64,000 bases of DNA, taken from assembly GCA_039028975.1 (NCBI GenBank), contig JBCCHB010000049.1, positions 1-64,000 of the forward strand. Reading direction: 5' to 3'. The DNA comes from JAHBNG01 sp039028975 (GTDB lineage: Bacteria; Chloroflexota; Anaerolineae; Caldilineales; Caldilineaceae). Both the position numbers and the translations under genes were made by a program. Positions 44,103-53,838 of this stretch are shown in pieces. Numbering within the stretch: the first letter of the stretch is position 1; each line of letters begins with the position of its first letter. The notes under the pieces were generated by a model. That model ran no database searches, was not told where the DNA came from, and saw nothing but the letters and a program-made list of their open reading frames with translations.

Positions 44103-45329
44103 ATGGCTGCACATCCAGAAAAATTTGCCGAACTCCTAACTGAAGCCGTTCACCGAGTCCGTATTCGGGAATCTAAATCTGTGCAAATTGTACAGGATGA
44201 GTTGGGGTACGCCTTAGGAAGGGAAGGCGGTTCTGCTGTTGAGTATTGGCGTAAAGGGCATATTCCCCCCAAATTGAGTGATGTAGAACGATTGGCACGT
44301 GAGCTGGTTCAACGAGGACAGTTAGAGCAACATTGGTTGCAAGCATTTCTACAGTGTGCAGAGCATCCGGCACCTCATCTGCTCCGTGATGAACTATTTG
44401 AAGAGGTAACAGTTTCAGAACTGAGACGGGCTGCTCCCAAGAGTGAATTGCCTTCAATTGATTCATACGCGCCCTTCATTGTGGGTCCACCGATTGTTCA
44501 TCCCGGGAAGTTTTTTGGGCGTGCAGCCCAAATCAAGCGCATATTTGGTGCTTGGCAACAATATCCCCTACAGAACGTTGCAATCGTTGGTCCTAAACGG
44601 AGCGGGAAATCTTCCCTCTTGCACTACACCAAAAATATCTTTCAGGTGGACCCAACTCAACTCCGCCCTAGCCAATCTGCTCCTGATCGTTCTGGATTGC
44701 TTACTAAGCCGACTCAGCTTTCGTGGGTTTACGTTGACTTTCAAGACATCCGTATGTGGTCCCAGGAACGTCTGCTTAGGCACGTTCTGGAGACTCTATC
44801 CCTACCTGTCCCCAATCCCTGTGACTTAAGCAGGTTTATGGATACCATGATCGATCATCTACATACCCCCACAATCATTCTCATGGATGAAATTGGAGCC
44901 GCCCTGGAAGCGCCTGAACTGGATATGCCTTTTTGGTGGAGCCTGCGTTCGCTAGGAACCAGCCTAACAGACGGTAATTTGGGCTATCTTATCGCCTCAC
45001 ATCAGCCGCCTATTGAATTAGCCGCGGATCGAGGAAAACCATCGCCCTTTTTCAACATTTTCGGCCACGTGCTCAACCTTGGCCCGCTTGAGGATGAGGC
45101 CGCTCATGAGCTAATCACCGCCGCACCCATCGCGCTCACCAGTGAAGATGCTGATTGGATCCTAAAAGAGAGCCAAGGGTGGCCTCTCCTTTTGCAGATT
45201 TTATGCCACTCATATGCCGTAAGCCGAGAAGATGATAGAGAACAAGGGCAAGATGTGGGGAAAGATGATAGTGCATGGAAAGAAGATGGGCTATCTAGAA
45301 TAGAGCCGTATGGATATCTTTTAAGATAA
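44103..45329 (+). CDS. STAND-like AAA ATPase with N-terminal HTH-like region
   Basis: 408 residues. Residues 1-80 look like a helix-turn-helix region of the XRE-like type used in Chloroflexota signalling ATPases (VQDELGYALGREGGSAVEYWRKG). The ATPase domain follows from about 135. It has FFGRAAQIKRIF (the entry motif of novel-STAND/AAA16 domains), Walker A GPKRSGKSS, Walker B TIILMDE and a QGWPLLLQILCH helix near 365. The last 35 residues are polar and end abruptly before another ATPase gene 64 bp on. The end could be a frameshifted remnant of a longer protein. Function is unknown; regulation or defence are both possible. Confidence 0.8.
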   Translation: MAAHPEKFAELLTEAVHRVRIRESKSVQIVQDELGYALGREGGSAVEYWRKGHIPPKLSDVERLARELVQRGQLEQHWLQAFLQCAEHPAPHLLRDELFEEVTVSELRRAAPKSELPSIDSYAPFIVGPPIVHPGKFFGRAAQIKRIFGAWQQYPLQNVAIVGPKRSGKSSLLHYTKNIFQVDPTQLRPSQSAPDRSGLLTKPTQLSWVYVDFQDIRMWSQERLLRHVLETLSLPVPNPCDLSRFMDTMIDHLHTPTIILMDEIGAALEAPELDMPFWWSLRSLGTSLTDGNLGYLIASHQPPIELAADRGKPSPFFNIFGHVLNLGPLEDEAAHELITAAPIALTSEDADWILKESQGWPLLLQILCHSYAVSREDDREQGQDVGKDDSAWKEDGLSRIEPYGYLLR

Positions 45330-45393
45330 ATCAGGCTCTTTGGGAATTTAGTAGGACTCGTAAGGCGCAAACTTTCTTGCCCCGACAAGAACA

Positions 45394-48294
45394 ATGTTAC
45401 CCCCTTTAGATCCTGAAGATTCACAAATCGAAAGGTTAATTTTGAGTAAGCTGTTTGACAATCCGCTACGCGCTGCAAGCCAATTATTGCTTTGGATCCT
45501 GCTGCTGCCTTCGGCATGGCGAACGTATATCAGCCAGCACGCGCCACACCTAAAGCCGGACTTTACCTTAACTCAACTGTCAATGAGCGAGTTGCAGAGT
45601 GCTCCGTTTCGACGGATGTTGGGGTTAATCTATCTTGTGTGGCCACTCTGTATTGGCGGAATCATTGCCCTTATCCTCTTGATTACTGGCACCCAACCAA
45701 CTATCGTACTTTTGGCCAGCCTCTTTGGTATGAGCCTGGGGTTAGCCAGTGGATTGGTGACTGGTGCTGCCGTGAGTGTCGCCGGTGGGTTGGCTGCAAT
45801 TGTAGCTGTAGGCATCAGTATGGGGTTAGGAGTTGGTTGGTTTGGGCTGATGTTAGAGTTGCCTGCTCAAACAGTTGTCATTGGACGAGGCAATGAAAAT
45901 AGCATTGCCATAACTGGTGGTTTTGGCTTTATTGCTCTAGGGCTTATCGGGGCCGTTATTGCTAGCATTCGCGAGCCAGAGCAATCCTACCCCTTTGTTC
46001 GCCGTACAGGGGCCATTTTGGTCGGTATACTGATCAGCGGGGTTGTTGTAGGTGTCGCTATCGGTATGCAGGATTTGGCGTTGAGTCTGGGCAATCTAGA
46101 GTTTTATGGTCAGATTTATGGGCTATTGGGTGGAATCGTCCTGGGACTTATTTTCGCATTGACCGTTGCACTACGCACCTGGCGTATTCCTGCAGCGCTT
46201 ATCTCTGGGGTGATTTTAGCCTTGGTGGTCATTTTTCTCCGTTCTGTGATGTATGGACCCATTGCCCCTGTGCTCACTCAACCTGTAGCTGGCTCGGTAG
46301 GTCTTAAGCTTTTGTATGGTGGCAGCGGTATAATTATGGGACCACTTCTAGGCATCCTCTTTGGGACGGTAATTGTATTGCCGTTCGTTTTGGTCGAACG
46401 GGTGGCAGGTGGCTGGGCAGGCGCGCTGGCAGGGGCATTGGGTGGGGGCGGGATGTCTGTCGTCTTTTCATATCGCCCGGGAAATACACTCTGGATCATT
46501 CTGTCTTTGGGACTTCTATGCATTGTTATTGGCCTTAGCTATTCGCTCTGGCTTCCTGCGCTTCTGTACCCATTTGAGCAGGTTTGGAACTCCCTGCTCT
46601 ATCGATTGGATAAACGACGTACCGCCGAAAGTCAGCCATTTTTACATTTCCACTCTGCCTTCTGGGATGAACATCAACGGTTGCCTCTTTCTGATCTTGA
46701 TCGCTATCTGGTCCTAGCCATTGAGCGCACACCTGCCATTGGTGAATCTGCCTTAGCAACAATTAGTGCGAGCCACCAAAAATGGGCGGCACGTTCTGCC
46801 CAAATCGAATTGGACGCTCGCCTGCTCGAGTCTTCTCAATCGGTCAATGAAATTGTGGCCGCTACCTACAAAATTGCAGCCGGTGAACTGTCAGGCCCCG
46901 CCAGTTCACTGTTACGCAGCTTTAGCCGCATTGGTGATGATTTGTCCGCGGCCATAGCACAGGAAAGCATCTATAACCAGCGGCTATCCCTCAGCGCACT
47001 TGAAGATCGGCTAGATGGGTTGCTCCGTGAATTGACCCGCAGTAACGAAACTTACTCATCCCGCTTTCGCCCAATTGCCACCCACTGGCGTCAAGTCATC
47101 GCCCGCCATGCCCAAGCCCTAGCAGCAGATGTCGAATTGAGACAGGAGATCGACTCTCCCTACATTATTGGCGTTCCCCTAACAGCACAGCAGGAGATCT
47201 TTGTTGGTCGCACCGAAGTTAGTTCACGCATTGAACAATTACTTTTGGACCGCCGACATCCGCCGCTGCTTCTCTATGGGCAGCGACGTATGGGCAAAAC
47301 GTCTTTGCTCAATAACCTAGGGCGGTTGTTGCCAAGCACCATCATTCCCATGTTTGTGGATCTGCAGGGGCCAACTTCCCTGGCTAGTGATTATAGCGGG
47401 TTTCTCTACAACTTGGCTCGGGGTATGATCACCTCTGCTCGTCGACAACGGGAACTTGATCTACCAGCCATCGCTCGCTCCTCGTTGGAGAGCGATCCCT
47501 TTACGGCCTTTGATGAGTGGTTGGATTTAGTGGAAGAATCCCTTGGTGAGCGAACGGCCCTGCTGGCGCTGGATGAGTTCGAGGCACTGGAAGAAGCCAT
47601 TGCGAGCGGACGGTACGAAGCAGAAGCGGTCTTGGGAACACTCCGGCATATCATTCAACACCGTCCCCAGTTTAAAATTCTCTTAACAGGCTCCCATGTG
47701 GTGGAAGAGCTACAGAATTGGGCTAGTTATCTGGTCAATGTACAGGTTGTACGGATTGGCTACTTAAAAGAGAATGAAGTGCGTCAATTGATTGAACGAC
47801 CGACACCCGATTTTGCCCTACAATATGAAACTGACGCCAGCCAGCGAGTAATCGATCTGACTCGAGGGCATCCAGCCCTCACTCAGTTACTCTGCTATGA
47901 AATCGTTGCCTTAAAGAATGATGGGCTTCCATCTACCCGGCGTTTGGCCACATTAACAGATGTAGATGAAGCCATCCCCAGTGCATTAGAGAGCGGAAGC
48001 TTTTTCTTTACAGAGATGGCCAATCAAGTCGGTCAGAGTGGGAAGGCACTCCTACAGTTTCTCTCTCACCAAGGTGAAGAGGCCATTGTCGAGGAATTGG
48101 TCCTGAGAAGATACTACAAGACGTTGGATTTAGCAGAAAACACCAGTCGCGAGGGCGCATTTGACACCTTGCTTACCCGCTTACTGCGACGAGACCTAAT
48201 TGAAGCAGTTCAAACGGGTTCCAGCGGCAATGAAGAGCAAATCGGCTATCGTTTTCAGGTAGAGCTATTCCGCCGCTGGTTTGTGGATGGGTAG
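45394..48294 (+). CDS. Membrane-bound STAND-like AAA ATPase
   Basis: 966 residues. After a short cytoplasmic start, about 10-12 hydrophobic helices fill residues 65-410 (Gly/Ile/Leu-rich). A linker (about 410-590) follows, and then an AAA16/novel-STAND ATPase domain. The domain contains IFVGRTEVSSRIEQLL, Walker A YGQRRMGKTSLL, Walker B TALLALDEFEAL and the sensor-like LLTGSHVVEEL, and ends in a winged-helix-like region. The ATPase therefore faces the cytoplasm at the membrane. It lies 64 bp after a second, soluble ATPase with the same type of domain, and ends 6 bp before a convergent gene. Together they may form a two-part sensory or defence module; no effector domain was recognised. Confidence 0.82.
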   Translation: MLPPLDPEDSQIERLILSKLFDNPLRAASQLLLWILLLPSAWRTYISQHAPHLKPDFTLTQLSMSELQSAPFRRMLGLIYLVWPLCIGGIIALILLITGTQPTIVLLASLFGMSLGLASGLVTGAAVSVAGGLAAIVAVGISMGLGVGWFGLMLELPAQTVVIGRGNENSIAITGGFGFIALGLIGAVIASIREPEQSYPFVRRTGAILVGILISGVVVGVAIGMQDLALSLGNLEFYGQIYGLLGGIVLGLIFALTVALRTWRIPAALISGVILALVVIFLRSVMYGPIAPVLTQPVAGSVGLKLLYGGSGIIMGPLLGILFGTVIVLPFVLVERVAGGWAGALAGALGGGGMSVVFSYRPGNTLWIILSLGLLCIVIGLSYSLWLPALLYPFEQVWNSLLYRLDKRRTAESQPFLHFHSAFWDEHQRLPLSDLDRYLVLAIERTPAIGESALATISASHQKWAARSAQIELDARLLESSQSVNEIVAATYKIAAGELSGPASSLLRSFSRIGDDLSAAIAQESIYNQRLSLSALEDRLDGLLRELTRSNETYSSRFRPIATHWRQVIARHAQALAADVELRQEIDSPYIIGVPLTAQQEIFVGRTEVSSRIEQLLLDRRHPPLLLYGQRRMGKTSLLNNLGRLLPSTIIPMFVDLQGPTSLASDYSGFLYNLARGMITSARRQRELDLPAIARSSLESDPFTAFDEWLDLVEESLGERTALLALDEFEALEEAIASGRYEAEAVLGTLRHIIQHRPQFKILLTGSHVVEELQNWASYLVNVQVVRIGYLKENEVRQLIERPTPDFALQYETDASQRVIDLTRGHPALTQLLCYEIVALKNDGLPSTRRLATLTDVDEAIPSALESGSFFFTEMANQVGQSGKALLQFLSHQGEEAIVEELVLRRYYKTLDLAENTSREGAFDTLLTRLLRRDLIEAVQTGSSGNEEQIGYRFQVELFRRWFVDG

Positions 48295-48300
48295 GCTCAC

Positions 48301-49929
48301 TCAATATTCGCGTTTCATCATGCCCACAGGAACTTCGATCACGGTGGGTCCGTCTGCGTCAATCGACTCGCTCAGAATACGGTGTAGCTCATTCGCATCG
48401 GTGGCCAGGGTTCCACGAGCACCGTAGGTTTGTGCCAACTGCACAAAGTCAGGGTTGTGAAGTTGGGTTCCCAGCACATGGCCATCAAATTCCTCCATCT
48501 GTGCCCGCAGAACGTTGCCGTACGCGTTGTCATTAAAGACAATCACCACTACATTGATTCCATATTGAACCGCAGTTGCTAATTCTTGAGCACAATACAG
48601 AAAGCCACCATCTCCAGAGAGGGCGACCACGGCTTGGTCTGGTTTGGCAACTTTAGCCCCAAGAGCCAAGGGGAAAGCGCAGCCCAGCGTGCCATGGGAC
48701 GAGCTTGTCAGGTAGGTGCTAGGGGCCGATGCGGCAAAGTAATTGCGGCTGTAGTACCCCATTTGATTCATTCCCTGGACTAAGATTCCATCTTTCGGCA
48801 GTGCATTGCGAATTGCATTCATGAAATCCCACTGGGGTTGAAGCTGGTTTACCGGGTTGAACCGGGCAGCCTTCAGGGCCTGCACCTCTGCATAAACGGC
48901 GTCATCCTTATGCGGATTTGTGAGTCCATCCGTCTTAACAGAACCTGTCCTCTCAATAAACTCTATTAGAGCTTCCACACCCCAGCAGGCATTGGCATGA
49001 ATATTGAGAATATGATCAGCTTGGCCCAACTCTACTTCATCCACGTCAATCTTGATAATCTGTTGGGTTGCCTGGGTGAAATCACGACTGGTTCCAATCG
49101 CTAGGATCAGATCGCGCTCTTCAAGCCAGGTACCCAAAGGTACATATCGGGTTTCGGCCATCCCCAGGCAAAGTGGGTGCGTTTCTGGCAATGTCCCTTT
49201 TCCTTGGCGCGTAGTCACCACGGGGATTTGTAGCGCTTCTGCCAATTGTTGTGTGGCTGCGGCAGCATCGGCACGCATGATGCCACCTCCTGCCCAGATA
49301 ACTGGTCGTTTGGCCTCAATGAGTCTTTGTGCCGCCTCTTCTATGCCCTCTGGTTCAACGGTCCCTGATTCACCTTCCCTTAACTTATCGGTCTGAACAG
49401 GGGATACTTTAGGCCGGAGAAGTTGAACATCCTCTACCGCTGCAAAAACCGCCGAAGAGATCTCAAGCGCTACTGGTCTTGGCCTCCCCGTCCGGAGTTG
49501 CCTGATAGCTTCCTGGACAAGGTGAGGAATGTCACCGGGCTGATTGGCGCGACCGACCCATTTGGTGAGTCCCTGAAGCCAAGGCGAGTCATCATAGGCA
49601 ACCCCCTTCTGCCGATGATGACTGACGCCCGTTATCAGCAGCAGCGGAGTGGAGGTTGCGTAGGCCGTTGCAACACCCGATAATGCATTAAAGAGACCTG
49701 GACCTGGCACGACCAAGGCCGCGGCAATGTCTCCACTGACGCGTGCATACCCGTCGGCCATATAGGTGGTCGCCTGCTCGTGACGAACAGAAATATAGCG
49801 AATACGAGGTTCGGTGTAGAGCGCATCTATTCCTTCATATTGGCCTGCCCCAGGCAACCCAAAGACCGTGGTAATATCTCCCTGGACAAGGGATTGGATG
49901 AGCGCTTGCCCGCCATTCATTATCGACAT
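48301..49929 (-). CDS. Thiamine-diphosphate-dependent enzyme (acetolactate-synthase-like)
   Basis: About 542 residues with the three ThDP-enzyme domains. The N-terminal PYR domain has the catalytic Glu (RHEQATTYMADGYAR). The middle FAD/NAD-like domain lies near 190-330. The C-terminal PP domain has the ThDP/Mg motif (GDGGFLYCAQEL ... FNDNAYGN). It resembles acetolactate synthase large subunits and related decarboxylases or carboligases, but no regulatory subunit (ilvH) or ilvC lies beside it, so a catabolic or specialised role is likely. I start at ATG 49929, with AAGGAGAT upstream; the frame is open 12 codons further. The gene converges with the membrane ATPase. Confidence 0.9.
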   Translation of the reverse strand: MSIMNGGQALIQSLVQGDITTVFGLPGAGQYEGIDALYTEPRIRYISVRHEQATTYMADGYARVSGDIAAALVVPGPGLFNALSGVATAYATSTPLLLITGVSHHRQKGVAYDDSPWLQGLTKWVGRANQPGDIPHLVQEAIRQLRTGRPRPVALEISSAVFAAVEDVQLLRPKVSPVQTDKLREGESGTVEPEGIEEAAQRLIEAKRPVIWAGGGIMRADAAAATQQLAEALQIPVVTTRQGKGTLPETHPLCLGMAETRYVPLGTWLEERDLILAIGTSRDFTQATQQIIKIDVDEVELGQADHILNIHANACWGVEALIEFIERTGSVKTDGLTNPHKDDAVYAEVQALKAARFNPVNQLQPQWDFMNAIRNALPKDGILVQGMNQMGYYSRNYFAASAPSTYLTSSSHGTLGCAFPLALGAKVAKPDQAVVALSGDGGFLYCAQELATAVQYGINVVVIVFNDNAYGNVLRAQMEEFDGHVLGTQLHNPDFVQLAQTYGARGTLATDANELHRILSESIDADGPTVIEVPVGMMKREY

Positions 49930-50659
49930 TGCTGATCTCCTTGGTATTTGACTTATCCTACCCACATATTTAGGTTCGCAAGTGAATCGATTGCGATTCG
50001 TGGCTCCGTCACGCCAGAAGCCTATATTACGATCAATTTGAAAACCTTAGGTTTCCACAACTCTAGCGGATTAACCAAAGTACGGCTATCAAACGGATCT
50101 GAATATAGTTGCCCGAACACACCTGTTACTACATCCGCCCATAGTATTCACTTCTGAAGGTAGAAAGTTAGGTAACTGGACGAAATTTCTCTCATGAAAA
50201 GTTTGTCTATGGCTTTTTTCAAACATGGTATCTGGCATCAAAGTGCCATAATTCCATTGATAATGAAAAAACCTATCTACTGCCGACCTACTCCCCAATG
50301 CCCTGGGAAAAGGCTAAAAAATCTTGACATATAATTGTAAGATGAGTCGCGTTGTTTTTTTGGTAAATCTTAAGAATTGTATGTTACTTTATTAAGAATT
50401 ACGTAAGTGAGTATATGAGGACTTAGGGTCAGTTGTTACCGTCTCCTCCCCTACATATTGTCAAATCCAAACTGGGGTTATCGACTCTTAAGAAAAGGGA
50501 CGATATTCTGCCGATTGCTTATACTCAACGGAACGCAACCCAATAGGCTGGTTAACATCTACGTGCCGTGCGATGCGAAGGCATGCTCATCGTAAGGTTA
50601 CGTTAGGTTACAGATGCATAGCATCCTCTACTACTCGAATGATTCATTTTGGAGATACC
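49930..50659. other. Gap upstream of the subtilase
   Basis: Contains a CTCCGTTTGAA-family element (50025-50107) and an AT-rich stretch at 50320-50410. TTGACA directly followed by TATAAT at 50325 is not spaced like a promoter, and no convincing promoter was resolved. The subtilase ribosome site GGAGAT is at 50651-50656. Confidence 0.55.
50025..50107 (-). repeat. CTCCGTTTGAA family element, copy 4
   Basis: GATCAATTTGAAAACC at the left and TATCAAACGGATCTGAATATA at the right, same orientation as copy 1 at 31347. The interior is diverged. Confidence 0.65.
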
Positions 50660-53600
50660 ATGAAGGCACTTTCCCACCTGTTCTTACTGATTCTCATGTT
50701 ATCTATCTTTTGGATTCCGGCTTCTTCGGCGATTTTACCAGAAGCTATAGACAATTGGGAGATACAGGATTCTCCACATGAGGAACGCATGTCCGTTATT
50801 GTATCGGGTACTAGTTTGGCCCAAGCCAAAGCCATTGTCTTACATATGGGGGGGCAGATCAGTTCAGAATTGTGGTTGATTGATGCGGTTGCCGCTCAGA
50901 TAGATCGCACTCAGTTTCAAGCATTAAGGGAACACCCAGAAATCTTATATGTCACACACAATGAGACTGTCCGAACTGCATCTACCATAGAGGCTCTCCC
51001 AAGCACAAAAAATTGGGAAAGCGACAATCCTATTGCTATTGATATTGGTGCCAATCTGGTTCACGAGCAAGCTCTGGCTGACGGCAGCGCAATTACAGGC
51101 AAAGGCGTGACCGTTGCCATCGTGGATAGTGGCGTCTTTTTTGATGAAAAGAAGGTCAAAAAAGTACTAGGCAAAGAGCTGAAGACACAGTTTATCCATC
51201 AGGTTGATTTCGTTGGTGATGGGATCTGTACACGATATAACCATGAGTATATTCAGTTCCTAGATTACTGTCAAACGAATCAAAAATCGAGTGACGACCG
51301 ATACGGGCATGGTACCCACGTGGCTGGCATCGTTTGGAATCGCCTGAAGGATAAAGATACGGGGGTGAGCCTTGGCATTGCACCAGAAGCCAATATTGTT
51401 AGCCTACGTGTATTGGATGAATCTGGTTTTGGCACCTATGAGGATGTGATTGAGGGGATTCAGTATGCTGTGGAGCATAAGGATACGCTTAATATTCGAG
51501 TGATGAATTTGAGTCTGTTAGCCAATGCATCCACACCTTATTTTGTTGATCCCGTCAACCGGGCGGTAGAAGCGGCTTGGAAACAAGGCATCGTTGTTGT
51601 GGCAGCAGCTGGAAATACGGGTCCGGCCGCGGAGACGATTACCGTCCCTGGCAATGACCCCTACATAATCACCGTGGGTGCGCTCGATACCCGTAACACA
51701 CCAGGGGATTGGCGCGACGATATCATTCCATCGTGGTCTGGTACGGGACCTACACTAGATGGTTTTATCAAACCAGATGTACTTGCTCCAGGGGCCAATG
51801 TGGTCTCATATATGTATACTGACGACAAAAAGCGCTCTAACTCCTCCAAGTTGGTTCAGAATCACCCAGATTATGATGCGAAGGTCAGTTTATATCGGTT
51901 GAATGGAACAAGCATGGCAACAGCCGTTACATCAGGCGTGGTTGCGTTAATGCTTCAGGCTAAGCCTTATCTAACCCCTGATGAAGTAAAGTTCCGTCTT
52001 ATGTACTCAGCCAAATCAGTCAATAATGATGATCAAAGTCTAACTTATGGTCCGCTCCAGCAAGGAAGTGGACGAATTTGGGTACCAGATGCGGTTCTAG
52101 ACAATTCTATTCCGGCGGAACGGGCCAACAAAGGGCTTGTTGCATTAGAGCATAATCCAGTGCCTGGACCATCCGGTTCAGGCTCTTCGGCCTGCGGAAT
52201 CCATGTGTCGCAAACCTGCCGGGTCATTTATCCTTCTAACCAAGAGTCGGCATGTGAGGGAAAACTGCGCTCGATTTCTCTGCGATATACAGGACAGACC
52301 CAACACAATGCAACAGTTATGGTCGAAGGGAAAGACGCTGAGCGTATATATGCCAATGTTGATCTGATCTCAGGCCTCACTGTTTTGACTGATGAGAGCG
52401 GATTTACATTAGATGCCAGTCCCAAAGATTTAGGAGACACTCTTTCTGTTGTCATCAATGGGTTGGAAGAGAAGATTTCACTCAAGTGCTCGGATGGTTT
52501 AAGCGTCGGACAACTTGCACCTCTCAAAAAGCCAAAGGATTCACATTCAACCCAATGGATTATTCAAAGTTATGTTGACAAATATGGTAACTTTGCCACG
52601 GCTGAAACCGCCTCGACTTCAGAATCGGCATCTGCTTGTTACCTTGACCTTTCGTCCAGACCAACCTGCACAAAAAAAGATAAGATCCGGAGCCTTACAT
52701 TTCGATACACAGGTGGCGGATGTTCTGCCAGTACCAACGATACCACTGCACATAAATCGTGCCATGGTTCCATTGATGATGAAAGCCCGATATCAATTCG
52801 TGCTGGTGAGAAAGATCTAAAAAAGTTATATTCTGTTGCCCCCGGGTCTGTTGAACCAGAGGATGAATTCACCATCAGCGCAGATAAGCTGAAGAAAGAC
52901 ATAATCATCCAGCTCAGTAATTCAGGTGGCACTGAAGCCCATGCGCTTAATATGAAGGAAGATTGTGAGGATTACGTTCATGTCGGCACCCACTTCGGCA
53001 GCCTGAAGCTCGTGGCAATGAATGGCAAGCGTGCCGGTAACAATGTACTTTATGAGTATACTATCTCTAATATGGGGACAGAGCGTCTTGCCTATGTGGC
53101 TGCATTTGATGATGTATTAGGCCCTGTAGCAGCTCCTTCACCTCTATCGCTGGATCCAGGTACACAGCTTAAGTTATATGCGTCGCACTTTGCGCATATG
53201 GACGGCATGAATAGTTTGATGGCTGTAGGCGAATCTGTTTCAGGCACTCAATGCGTTGATACAAGCCTTACTCATCTTACCACTGATCAGATGGCAAATT
53301 TCGATGAAGATGCAAAGCCTGTCTATTTTGCCGGACCTGTTGAACGAATTGTTAGCGACGACAAAGAATTCTACCTCTACTACATTGAAGATCCCGACAA
53401 TGGTACGATCTATGTGGTAGGTGCTGCCGATACGGATAGCAAAATGTGGTTGGCTCAGGCTGATATGTCTGAGTGGATAACCAAATTTGATAGCGAACAC
53501 CTTCCAGTAGGTGACAGAATTGTGATTGCGGGTATCCGCTTTTGGTCAGGGACATACTTCGGTTCGGGTATACGTTTCTGGTCCGGTATACGCTTTTGGT

Positions 53601-53836
53601 CTGGCAATGGAGGATGGAGCCATGACATAGAGATGGAAAGTGCAGGGTTTTCTCCCTTTTATCCACCAGGAACCTCTTCCAATCATTCAGTTGATGGTGC
53701 CGCAGCCGATCTCAATTCTGTGGCTGCCTATCCTCTATTCGTTCAGAATCCAATAAATGGGGACTCAGCCGCAACCGGTGCGGGTGAAGCCATTGAGGAG
53801 TATATCAACTACCTGCCTATGATCTCTGTAGAGTAA
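50660..53836 (+). CDS. Secreted subtilisin-like (S8) peptidase with C-terminal beta domains
   Basis: 1058 residues from ATG 50660 (GGAGAT upstream); the frame is open 29 codons further, without a better start. Signal peptide 1-24; an inhibitor-I9-like propeptide (about 35-110: MSVIVSGTSLAQAKAIV...HPEILYVTHNE). The catalytic domain is about 125-490, with Asp156 (IVDSG), His217 (YGHGTHVAG) and Ser418 (NGTSMATA). Two related Cys-containing beta domains follow (about 510-640 and 660-800; both hold RSI/LxxRYTG). A late IRFWSG motif occurs three times (about 955-980), and the protein ends in INYLPMISVE. It is probably exported and activated by propeptide removal. The histidine kinase gene begins 2 bp after its stop. 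Confidence 0.93.
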   Translation: MKALSHLFLLILMLSIFWIPASSAILPEAIDNWEIQDSPHEERMSVIVSGTSLAQAKAIVLHMGGQISSELWLIDAVAAQIDRTQFQALREHPEILYVTHNETVRTASTIEALPSTKNWESDNPIAIDIGANLVHEQALADGSAITGKGVTVAIVDSGVFFDEKKVKKVLGKELKTQFIHQVDFVGDGICTRYNHEYIQFLDYCQTNQKSSDDRYGHGTHVAGIVWNRLKDKDTGVSLGIAPEANIVSLRVLDESGFGTYEDVIEGIQYAVEHKDTLNIRVMNLSLLANASTPYFVDPVNRAVEAAWKQGIVVVAAAGNTGPAAETITVPGNDPYIITVGALDTRNTPGDWRDDIIPSWSGTGPTLDGFIKPDVLAPGANVVSYMYTDDKKRSNSSKLVQNHPDYDAKVSLYRLNGTSMATAVTSGVVALMLQAKPYLTPDEVKFRLMYSAKSVNNDDQSLTYGPLQQGSGRIWVPDAVLDNSIPAERANKGLVALEHNPVPGPSGSGSSACGIHVSQTCRVIYPSNQESACEGKLRSISLRYTGQTQHNATVMVEGKDAERIYANVDLISGLTVLTDESGFTLDASPKDLGDTLSVVINGLEEKISLKCSDGLSVGQLAPLKKPKDSHSTQWIIQSYVDKYGNFATAETASTSESASACYLDLSSRPTCTKKDKIRSLTFRYTGGGCSASTNDTTAHKSCHGSIDDESPISIRAGEKDLKKLYSVAPGSVEPEDEFTISADKLKKDIIIQLSNSGGTEAHALNMKEDCEDYVHVGTHFGSLKLVAMNGKRAGNNVLYEYTISNMGTERLAYVAAFDDVLGPVAAPSPLSLDPGTQLKLYASHFAHMDGMNSLMAVGESVSGTQCVDTSLTHLTTDQMANFDEDAKPVYFAGPVERIVSDDKEFYLYYIEDPDNGTIYVVGAADTDSKMWLAQADMSEWITKFDSEHLPVGDRIVIAGIRFWSGTYFGSGIRFWSGIRFWSGNGGWSHDIEMESAGFSPFYPPGTSSNHSVDGAAADLNSVAAYPLFVQNPINGDSAATGAGEAIEEYINYLPMISVE

Positions 53837-53838
53837 AT

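Noticed and set aside
50323..50340. TTGACA next to TATAAT considered as a promoter
   Set aside because: The two boxes are adjacent instead of about 17 bp apart.
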